Assembly (NCBI GenBank): GCA_016707895.1
Contig: JADJGV010000007.1
Coordinates: 310,001-374,000, forward strand
Direction: 5' to 3'
Length of the DNA: 64,000 bases
From: Myxococcales bacterium
GTDB taxonomy: Bacteria > Myxococcota_A > Polyangia > Haliangiales > Haliangiaceae
Part shown: positions 53,925 through 62,300 of the stretch, one piece after another
Layout of the letters: every line of letters starts with the position of its first letter
How positions within the stretch are numbered: the first letter of the stretch is position 1
The notes under the pieces: model-generated
What the model was told of the DNA's origin: nothing
The model's input: only the letters and a program-made list of their open reading frames with translations
Database searches by the model: none
Program-made: the position numbers and the translations under genes

Positions 53925-54716
53925 ATGCCCGCGATCACCCGCGCGCCCGCCGTCGCCGGCACCTTCTACCCCGCCGCGCCCGACGCGCTGCGCGCGCAGG
54001 TCGACGCGTTGCTCGCCGCGGCGCCCGCGGCCAGCGCGCTCGCCTGCCCCAAGGCGCTGATCGTGCCGCACGCCGGCTACGTCTACTCGGGACCGATCGC
54101 CGCGGCGGCGTTCGCCCGGCTGGCGCCGTTCAGCGACCGCATCGAGCGGGTGGTGCTGATCGGCCCGGCTCACCGGGTGTTCGTGCACGGCCTGACCAGC
54201 CCCGGCGCCGCGCGCCTGGCCACGCCGCTGGGCGAGGTCGAGGTCGACACCGCGGCGCTGGCCGAGGTCGGCGTCGGCGACGACGCCCGGGCCCACGCCC
54301 GCGAGCACGCGCTCGAGGTCGAGCTGCCGTTCCTGCAGCGGGTCGCGCCGCGCGCCCAGGTGGTCCCGATGATCGGCTCCCGGGCCAGCGCCGCCGAGGT
54401 CGGCGCGGTGCTCGAGCGGCTGTGGGGCGGCCCCGAGACGGTGATCGTGGTCAGCTCGGACCTGTCGCACTTCCAGCCGTACCGCGCGGCCCGGGCCCAC
54501 GACGAGCGCACCGCCGATCGCATCCTCGACCGCGACATCGACCTGGAGGGCGACGACGCCTGCGGCGCGATCGGGATCAACGGCCTGATGTGGGTCGCGC
54601 GGCGCCGCCGGCTGCGCATCGAGCTGTGCGATCTGCGCAACTCCGGCGACACCGCCGGCGGGCGCGACGAGGTGGTCGGCTACGGCGCGTTCGCGCTGTA
54701 CGAGGTGGCGTCGTGA
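53925..54716 (+). CDS. amrB: AmmeMemoRadiSam system protein B (MEMO1 family)
   Basis: A 263-residue MEMO-family protein starting MPAITRAPAVAGTFYPAAPD (ATG 53925; ATG 53904 would add seven residues). Key motifs are PKALIVPHAGYVYSGPIAA, LIGPAHRVFVHGLTSPGAAR, EHALEVELPFLQRVAPRAQV, and VIVVSSDLSHFQPYRAARAH. These carry the conserved His/Asp/Cys-like residues of the dioxygenase-related MEMO fold. It overlaps the AMMECR1-like gene downstream (TGATG). The three-gene set AMMECR1-MEMO-radical SAM is conserved but its product is not settled. Confidence 0.9.
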   Translation: MPAITRAPAVAGTFYPAAPDALRAQVDALLAAAPAASALACPKALIVPHAGYVYSGPIAAAAFARLAPFSDRIERVVLIGPAHRVFVHGLTSPGAARLATPLGEVEVDTAALAEVGVGDDARAHAREHALEVELPFLQRVAPRAQVVPMIGSRASAAEVGAVLERLWGGPETVIVVSSDLSHFQPYRAARAHDERTADRILDRDIDLEGDDACGAIGINGLMWVARRRRLRIELCDLRNSGDTAGGRDEVVGYGAFALYEVAS

Positions 54717-55279
54717 TGACCGGGCCGCAGCGGGCCGAGCTCGCGCGCTGGGCGCGCGCGCGGCTGCGCCAGGAGCTGGGCGGCCCCGCGGCGGCGCCGC
54801 CCGAGGGCGCGTGGACCGAGGCGCCGGGCGCGACCTTCGTCAGCCTGCACTGGCCCCACGGCGAGCTGCAGGGGTGCATCGGCACGCTCGAGCCGCGGCG
54901 GCCCATCGTGGTCGACGTGGCCGCCAACGCGCTGGCCGCGGGGCTCGACGATCCGCGCGGCATGCGGCTGGCGCTCGAGGACCTCGATCACCTCGAGGTC
55001 GAGGTGTCGGTGCTGTCGCCCTTGACCCGGGTGCCGGTGACCACCGAGGCCGAGGCGCTGCGCGCGATCCGCCCTGGCGTCGACGGGCTGCTGCTGAAGC
55101 ACCGGGGCCAGCGCGGCACGCTGCTGCCGACGGTGTGGGCCCAGCTGCCCGAGCCGGCGGCGTTCCTGGCGATGCTGCGGCGCAAGGCCGGGCTGCCCGC
55201 CGAGTACTGGAGCCCGGACCTCGAGCTGTGGCGCTACACCACCGCGGTCGCGACCGACCCGGCGCCGGGGGTGCGATGA
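54716..55279 (+). CDS. amrA: AmmeMemoRadiSam system protein A (AMMECR1 family)
   Basis: A 187-residue AMMECR1-fold protein (start ATG 54716; GTG 54713 also possible). The family motif LHWPHGELQGCIGTLEPRRP is intact, as are VDVAANALAAGLDDPR and LEDLDHLEVEVSVLSPLTRV. It ends YWSPDLELWRYTTAVATD. It overlaps the radical SAM gene downstream (ATGA at 55276-55279), so the three genes are one operon. Confidence 0.9.
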   Translation: MTGPQRAELARWARARLRQELGGPAAAPPEGAWTEAPGATFVSLHWPHGELQGCIGTLEPRRPIVVDVAANALAAGLDDPRGMRLALEDLDHLEVEVSVLSPLTRVPVTTEAEALRAIRPGVDGLLLKHRGQRGTLLPTVWAQLPEPAAFLAMLRRKAGLPAEYWSPDLELWRYTTAVATDPAPGVR

Positions 55280-56347
55280 GCGAGCCGGCGTACCCCGCTC
55301 GCTGGTGGCACCTCGCCGACGACGGCAGGCTGCAGTGCGACCTGTGCCCGCGCGACTGCCGGCTCGGCGACGGCCAGCGCGGCCTGTGCTTCGTGCGCCA
55401 GCGCCAGGGCGACGCAGATGGTGCTGACCACCTACGGCCGCTCGAGCGGGTTCGCGCTCGATCCGATCGAGAAGAAGCCGCTCAACCACTTCTACCCGGG
55501 CACCAGCGTGCTGTCGTTCGGCACCGCCGGCTGCAACCTGGCCTGCCGGTTCTGCCAGAACTGGGACATCTCGAAGTCGCGCGACATGGATCGCCTGGCC
55601 GATCGCGCGAGCCCCGAGGCGATCGCCGCCGCCGCGGTGCAGGCCGGCGCGCGCTCGGTGGCGTTCACCTACAACGATCCGGTGATCTTCGCCGAGTACG
55701 CCCTCGACGCGGCCGCGGCCTGCCGCGCCGCGGGGATCGCGACGGTGGCGGTCACCGCCGGCTACATCCACGCCGCGCCGCGCGCCGAGTTCTTCGCCGG
55801 GATGGACGCCGCCAACGTCGATCTCAAGGCGTTCACCGAGGAGTTCTACCACCGGCAGTGCGCGGCCAGCCTGGCGCCGGTCAAGGACACGCTGCGCTAC
55901 CTGGTCAGGGAGACCCGGGTGTGGACCGAGATCACGACGCTGCTCATCCCCGGCCTCAACGACGGCGAGCGCGAGCTGACCGAGCTGTCGGAGTGGGTCG
56001 CGGGCGAGCTCGGCGTCGACGTGCCGCTGCACTTCTCGGCGTTCCACCCCGACTACAAGCTCGGCGACGTGCCGCCGACGCCGCCGGCGACGTTGACGAT
56101 GGCCCGGGCGATCGCGCGCCAGGCCGGGCTGCGCTACGTCTACACCGGCAACGTCCACGACGCCGAGGGCGACGCGACGCTGTGCCCCGGCTGTGGCGCG
56201 AAGGTGATCGAGCGCGACTGGTACCAGCTCCTGGCGGTGCGGATGGAGCGCGATCGCTGCGCCGCCTGCGGCACCGCGATCGCCGGCCGGTTCGACGACC
56301 ACGTCGGCGACTTCGGCCGCCGCCGGCTGCGCGTCCACATCGGCTGA
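55276..56347 (+). pseudogene. amrS: AmmeMemoRadiSam radical SAM enzyme, one-base insertion near 55414
   Basis: A radical SAM protein of about 356 residues in two frames. The first frame reads YPARWWHLADDGRLQCDLCP, GDGQRGLCFVRQRQGD, then goes out of frame. The second resumes as MVLTTYGRSSGFALDPIEKK (55418 on), contains the CX3CX2C cluster motif GCNLACRFCQNWDISKSR, and ends FGRRRLRVHIG. A single extra G at about 55414 (GACGCAGATG instead of GACCAGATG) would restore the usual GDQMVLTTYG. So it is either a recent inactivating mutation or an assembly indel. The ATG start overlaps amrA. Confidence 0.8.
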
Positions 56348-56451
56348 GCGGCGGGCGCGGCGGGCTGCGACGCGCGGTCGCGGGAGTGCCGATCGCTGCC
56401 GCGCCGCGGCCCTGGCGCGCGCGCCGATCGTGATAGCGTCACTGGCGAGGG

Positions 56452-59355
56452 ATGACGGCCGCGAACGATCAGGTGACGTTCGGTGACGTCGAGCGCGCGG
56501 CGCGCGATCGCGATCCGCAGCTCGGCGAGCTGATCGTGCGCTACCTGGCGCAGCCCGATCCCGAGCCCGGCGCGCCCGAGGGCCGCGACGACGACGACGC
56601 GGACGCGCCGCCGGTGCCCCGCGCGCCCGCCGGCGCGATGACGCTGCCGCGGATGGTCCAGCTGCTGCGGGCCGACGCGATGCGCGGCAAGACCGCGACC
56701 GAGCGCAAGCTGGCCCGACGCGAGGTGTGGCAGGCAGCGCTGGGCTCGCCCTGGACGCCGCCGCGGCTGCGCCTGGGCGAGCTGCTGCTCGGCCTCGACG
56801 AGGCCGGGGACGACGCGGCCCGCGAGGCGCTGGTGGCGGTGTTCACCCGCGGCTGGCTGCACTGGGGCGTGTGGCAGGCGGCGAAGGCGATCTACAAGCG
56901 CGCCGAGGCGCGGCACGATGCGCTGTTGTTCGGCGCGCTGGCGGCGCGGTTCGATCGCCTCGGGCCCGGCACCGGGACCCACGACGGCGCCGAGCTGCGG
57001 CTCGGCACCATGATGTACATGAAGAAGCGCGCGTGGCGCTGGCTGCGCCACCTGGGCCAGGCGGTGCCCGAGGCGTACCCGGCGTTCGCGATCGAGGTGC
57101 TGCGCCACTACCGCGACGACGAGCGCCCGGCGCCGTCGTGGGTGGCGGCGCAGATCTGGGATCACCGGCGGATGCGCCGCGCCAAGCGGCCGGGCGGCTT
57201 CGTGCTGCCGCCGTGGACCGAGCGCGCGTTCCCCGACGCGTGGAAGGCGTCGCCGGCGCCGCTGGTGCGGCTGTTGCTCGAGGCCCAGCACCGCGAGGTC
57301 GCGCTGTGGGCGATCGCCGGGCTCGAGGCCGATCACGCCGCGGCGCTGTACGCGCTGGCGCCGGCGCAGCTCGCGGCGATCGCCCGGCGCCACCGCGACG
57401 GGCCGGTGGCGGCGTTCGTGGTCAAGCTGCTCGGCGCGCGGCCCGACCTGCACGCGTCGCAGTACCGCGCGCTCGGGCTGCACGACGCGGTGCTGGGCTG
57501 GCTGCCGGCGCGCGACGCCGCGGTCGCCGGCTTCGCGATCACCTACGCCCGGGCCCACGCGCCGGAGCTCGATGCCGCCGCGCTGGTGGCGCTGGTCACC
57601 GACGGCGGCGCCGCCGCGGTGGCGTTCGCGCTCGATCGCCTGGGCGCGCTGCCGGCGGCGACGATCGGCCTGCCGGCGCTGGTGCGGCTGGTCGGCGTGA
57701 CCGCGGCGCGGGCGCTGGCCACCGCCAAGCTGCGCGAGGGCGCGCGCCCGGCCGAGCTGGCGGTCGAGCTGTTCGTCGCGCTGGTCACCGGCAGCTACGA
57801 TCAGCTGCAGTTCGCGATCGAGTGGTACGCCAGCGCCAACACGGTGATCCCGGCGCCCCACTGGATCGCGGCGCTCGGCGATCCGCGCTGCGATCGCGCG
57901 CTGCGCAAGCGCGCGCTCGAGGAGCTGGGCCGGCGCAGCGGCGCCGAGCTGACCGCGCGCTGGCTGCAGGCCGCGCTCGAGGATCGCGCGATCAGCGACG
58001 CGGTCGCCGGCTGGCTCGAGGCCGGCAAGCTGACCGGCGACGCGCTCGACGTCGAGTGGGTCAAGGGGCTGGTGATGCGGCCGCGGCTGCGCCCGCTGGC
58101 CTTGCGCATGCTCGGCAACCGGGCGCTGGTGGCGCCGGCGCGGATCGGCCTGCCGTGGCTGCTCGAGCTGACCCGCGCGCCCGAGCCCGAGCTGGCGGCG
58201 TTCGCGCAGCGGCTCTTGCTCGAGCACTTCACGCCCGAGGACTTCGGGGGCGATCGTGGCGGCGGGCTGGCGCGGCTATGGGAGCTGGCGGCGGGCGGCA
58301 AGAGCCCGGAGCCGGTGCGCGCGTTCGCGTCGATCTACCTGCGCGCCCACCACCCCGAGCTGGGCCGGACGCTGCCCGAGGCCAAGGCGGTGGGGCTGAC
58401 GCCGCGGCTCACCGCCGCCGACTACCCGCCGGCGCGGGTCGTGCCCCTGGCCAGCGATCCGCGCGCCGACGTGCGCAAGCTCGCGTGCGCGATCATCGGC
58501 GAGGAGCTCGTGCGCTGGGGCGACCGCGCCCTGCTCTACCAGCTGGCGGCCAGCGATCACCGCGAGCCGCGGACGCTGGGCAACCAGCTCTTGCTCGGTG
58601 CGCTCGCCGGCGGCGACGGCGCGGTGCCGGCCGACTGGCTCGACGGCGCCGCGGTGTTCGGCCTGACCGAGAGCGCGCACAAGGCGACCCGCGAGGTCGC
58701 GCTGACGGTGATCCGTCGCGCCTACGATCGGGTCGGCGGCCGGGCCCGATTGGCGTGGCTGATGGAGTCGAGCGAGCGCGACGTGCGGCTGTTCGCGGTG
58801 CGGCTGTTCTGGGATCGGCACCGGCCGCGGGCGCTGCCGCCGGGATGGACGCCAGTCCTATCCGGAGGGCCTGTCGCCAGGCCCTCCCCCGTCGGGTCAC
58901 GCCCCGACGGGCCCCCCACCCGAGACGCGAGACGCCCGACCTCGAACGTCGCGAGCGCCGAGGCACTCCCGAGCGACGACACCGAGATCGCGGCGCTGCG
59001 GCAGTTCGCGCGCACGGTGCTGTTCGGGCTGCCGCCGGGTCGGCTGGGCGAGCGCGAGCCGCTGGCCGGCGCCAAGCCCGAGCGGCCGCTGCCGGCGTCG
59101 GTGGCCAAGCGCCGCCTGCTCGAGGCGCTGCGCGATCTGGCGGTAGCCGACGTGGCGTTCGCCGCGGTGATGACGCCGGTGATCGCCGAGCTAGCGGCGT
59201 CGGTGGCGCGCGGCGAGTGGCAGGCCGCGGTGGCGGCGCTGGCCGCGATCCGCGCCGCGCACCCGGGGCTGGGCACGCTGGGCCTGCCGGCGCCGCGGGC
59301 GCGCGCGGCCCACGAACCGAAGGCCCGGCCGGCTGATCCCAGGAGGCCGACGTGA
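56452..59355 (+). CDS. 967-residue HEAT-like repeat protein
   Basis: An alpha-helical solenoid protein with no signal peptide. The N terminus (residues 1-110) has an acidic Pro-rich linker (DPEPGAPEGRDDDDADAPPV). From about 115 on, helical pairs repeat (LFGALAARFDRLGPGTGTHD, WAIAGLEADHAAALYALAPA, RKLACAIIGEELVRWGDRAL, LAWLMESSERDVRLFAVRLF). A low-complexity insert at about 795-840 coincides with a double hairpin (58864-58911). It overlaps the next gene by GTGA with AGGAGG just before that start, so the two large proteins are co-translated. Probable scaffold of a multiprotein system; function unknown. Confidence 0.7.
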   Translation: MTAANDQVTFGDVERAARDRDPQLGELIVRYLAQPDPEPGAPEGRDDDDADAPPVPRAPAGAMTLPRMVQLLRADAMRGKTATERKLARREVWQAALGSPWTPPRLRLGELLLGLDEAGDDAAREALVAVFTRGWLHWGVWQAAKAIYKRAEARHDALLFGALAARFDRLGPGTGTHDGAELRLGTMMYMKKRAWRWLRHLGQAVPEAYPAFAIEVLRHYRDDERPAPSWVAAQIWDHRRMRRAKRPGGFVLPPWTERAFPDAWKASPAPLVRLLLEAQHREVALWAIAGLEADHAAALYALAPAQLAAIARRHRDGPVAAFVVKLLGARPDLHASQYRALGLHDAVLGWLPARDAAVAGFAITYARAHAPELDAAALVALVTDGGAAAVAFALDRLGALPAATIGLPALVRLVGVTAARALATAKLREGARPAELAVELFVALVTGSYDQLQFAIEWYASANTVIPAPHWIAALGDPRCDRALRKRALEELGRRSGAELTARWLQAALEDRAISDAVAGWLEAGKLTGDALDVEWVKGLVMRPRLRPLALRMLGNRALVAPARIGLPWLLELTRAPEPELAAFAQRLLLEHFTPEDFGGDRGGGLARLWELAAGGKSPEPVRAFASIYLRAHHPELGRTLPEAKAVGLTPRLTAADYPPARVVPLASDPRADVRKLACAIIGEELVRWGDRALLYQLAASDHREPRTLGNQLLLGALAGGDGAVPADWLDGAAVFGLTESAHKATREVALTVIRRAYDRVGGRARLAWLMESSERDVRLFAVRLFWDRHRPRALPPGWTPVLSGGPVARPSPVGSRPDGPPTRDARRPTSNVASAEALPSDDTEIAALRQFARTVLFGLPPGRLGEREPLAGAKPERPLPASVAKRRLLEALRDLAVADVAFAAVMTPVIAELAASVARGEWQAAVAALAAIRAAHPGLGTLGLPAPRARAAHEPKARPADPRRPT
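58864..58911. repeat. paired hairpin element (REP-like) inside a coding gene
   Basis: GGAGGGCCTG-TCGC-CAGGCCCTCC (58864-58887) is a perfect 10-bp stem with a 4-base loop. Directly after it, CCCGTCGGG (58888-58896), TCACGC, and CCCGACGGG (58903-58911) form a second perfect 9-bp stem. It stays in frame and encodes a Gly/Pro/Ser/Arg linker. Such twin hairpins in intergenic or coding DNA resemble REP/RPE-type repeats. Confidence 0.6.
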
Positions 59356-62300
59356 CTTTCGGCCCGCAGCTCGAGCGCCTGCTGGCGGTGGCGGCGTCGC
59401 CGCGCCTGTTCGCGCTCGGCGGGCGCCGCGACGCCGACGGCCCGCCGCCGAGCGCGCTGCACCTGGTGCCGCGCGGCAAGGGCAAGCCGCGCTCGCTGGC
59501 GCTGGACGCGCCGATCCTCGCGCTGGCGTTCGGCGACGACGAGCTGGTGCTGGCCGGCTGCGGCGACGGCCGCCTGCGGGCGATCGTCGTCGGCGACGGC
59601 GAGCCGATGGTGCGGGCCGAGCTCGACCTGGGCGCGGCGGTGCGCGCGGTGCTGATCGTCGACGCCGGCTCGGCGCTGGCCACCACCGCCGACGGCGCGC
59701 TGCACCGGCTGACGCTCGAGGTGCGCGACGCGCGCCCGACGCTGACCGCGCGCGGCCGCGTGGCGGTGGCCGAGCGCGGGCTCGACGCCATCGCGGTCGA
59801 GGGCGGCGTGATCGTGGTCGGCGGCGTCGACGGCGCCTGGGTGGTCGACGGCGACCGCGCCCGGCCGCTGGCGGTCGGCGGCGACGGCGGCGTGCGCGCG
59901 CTGGTCGGGCTCGGCGACGGCCGGATCGTCGCCGGGTGCGGCGACGGCGCGGTGCGCACCGCCTACGTCGTCGGCGAGGCCGAGGCCGCGGATCGCGCCG
60001 GCGCCAACGCCCACGCGGGCGCGGTGCGCGCGCTGGCGCTCGGGCCGCTGCTGGTCGACGGCGCCGGCCGTGAGCTCGCGCGGCGGCTGTGGTCGCTGGG
60101 CGAGGACGGCGCGCTCAAGAGCTGGCCGCTCGACTCCAACCGCAAGCCGCGCACGCTCGAGCTGGGCGCTGGCCCCGGGACCGCGCTGGCGATCGCCGTG
60201 GGCGCGGTCAAGGGCGTCGACGGCTCGACGGCGCAGGTGATCGCGGTCACCGCGGCGCGCAAGCTGGTGGTGCAGACGCTGGGCGCCGACGGCGAGCCGG
60301 TCGGTAACCCGGCGGTCACCGCGGGCGAGCTCGAGCGGCTGGCGGCGGACCTCGAGGACCACAAGCCCAAGAGCCAGGGCGTGCGCGCCGCCGCGGTGAT
60401 CACGCTGGGCGCGCTGCCCGAGGACGAGGCCCGGCTGTCGCTCGAGCGCGCGCTGGCCCGCGACCCCGCGCCCGAGGTGAAGATCGCCGCCGCCCAGGTG
60501 CTGGCCCAGGGCGGCCGCCGCCGCGCGCGCCCGGCGCTGCGCGCGGCGCTGGGCGACGGCAACGCCAAGGCGCGGGCCGCCGCGTTCGCGGCGCTGATCG
60601 CGCTCGAGGCCGCCGAGCCGCTGGCGGCGATCCGCGCCGGGCTGGCGGCGCGCGCCGAGGACGTCCGCGTGCTCGCGCTCGACGCGCTGGCCGCGCAGCC
60701 GCCGGGCACGCTGACCGCCGCGCTGGCCGCCGACGGGTTCACCGACGCCGTGCCCGCGGTCCGGGACCGCGCGTTCGCCGTCGCGCGCGCGCTGGGCGCC
60801 GCCGATCCGCGGTGGGCGGTGCGCACCGCGCTGGCCCGCGGCCCCGCCGATCTGCGGGCCCGCGCGCTGTTCACGCTGGGCCTGGTCGATCGCGCCGACG
60901 ACGCGGCGGCCCGGGCGCTGGTGGCGGCGGCGCTCGACGACGACAGCCCCGAGGTGCGGTGGGCCGCCTACGCGGTCGCGCTGTGCGCGCGGCCGCGGCT
61001 GACCGGGCGGCTGCGCGCCATCGACGCGACGCTGGCCGCCAACCTGATCGACGCCGCGGCCCGGGTCGGCGTGGCCGAGGCCGCGCTGCCAGCGGCGACG
61101 ACCGAGGCCGCGCCGCTCGACGACGACGAGCGCGCGCCGCTGTTCCAGGCGATGGCGAGCCGCCAGCCCGAGACCGCGCTGCGCGGCGCCCGCGGCCTGG
61201 TCTACCTGGGCGATCCGCGCGCGCTGGGTGCGCTGCTCGGCCTGTCGCGGGACCCCGACGCCGGCGTGCGCCGCGCCGCGGTCGACGCGCTGGCGGTGGC
61301 CGCGCGCACGATCGCCGACGACGACCGCGCGCTGGCGCGGCTGGGCTGGTTGCTCGACGACGCCGACCCGCAGGTGCGGGGCGCGGCGATCGCGGCGCTG
61401 ATCGAGCGCACCGCCGGCGCCGCCGACGCCGAGCTCGATCTGGCCGAGCTGGCGCTGCGCGCGAGCCAGGTCGACGTGCGGACCCGCGCGCTGGCGCTGC
61501 TGATCAAGCACGGCCCCGCCGGCCCGGTGGCGGCCCGCGCCGACGCGCTCCTGGGCGACGCGCTCGACGACGAGGCGCCGGCGGTGCGGACCGAGGCGTA
61601 CAAGACCGTGTGGGCGTGGCACGCCGCGACGCCGCTGGTGCCGCTGGCCCGGGCGGCGCGCAGCCGCCACGCCGATCTGCGCGGCCAGGTGGTCGCCGAG
61701 CTGGCCCGCCGCCGCGCGGCGACGCCCGCCCCGGCGCGCGACGCCGCCCTCGACGCCGCGCTGGTGGCGCTGGTGCGCGATCCGGTGGCCGAGGTGGGCC
61801 ACGCCGCCTACGCCGCGCTGGTCGGCGACGGCGCCGACGGCAAGCCCGGGCCCGGCCGCGCCCGCGCCGACGTGCACCTGGCGGCGATGGCGTCGCCGCG
61901 CGCATCGGTGCGCGCCGCCGGCGCGGCGGGGGCCCGCCACGCGCCGGGCGCGCAGGTGCGACCGCGCCTGGTCGAGCTGGTCAAGGACGACCAGCCGGCG
62001 GTGCACACCGCGGCGATCGAGTCGCTCGATCACGTCGCCCCGACCGACGCCGAGGGCTTCGCGCTGGCGTTCGCGTCGATCTTTTACGCGCTGCAGGTGC
62101 GCGCCGGCGAGCTGTGCGGCACCCGCCGGGATCGCCGCGCGGTGGCGCCGATGCAGCGGCTGCTGGCGATCCCGCGCACCGACGTCGATCGGCCGAGCGA
62201 CGAGCTGCGGCGCCGGGCCGCGCGCGCGCTGGCGGACGTCGGCGACGCCGGCGCGGTGCCGTTCCTGTCGGGGCTGCTCGACGACGACGACGCGATCGTG

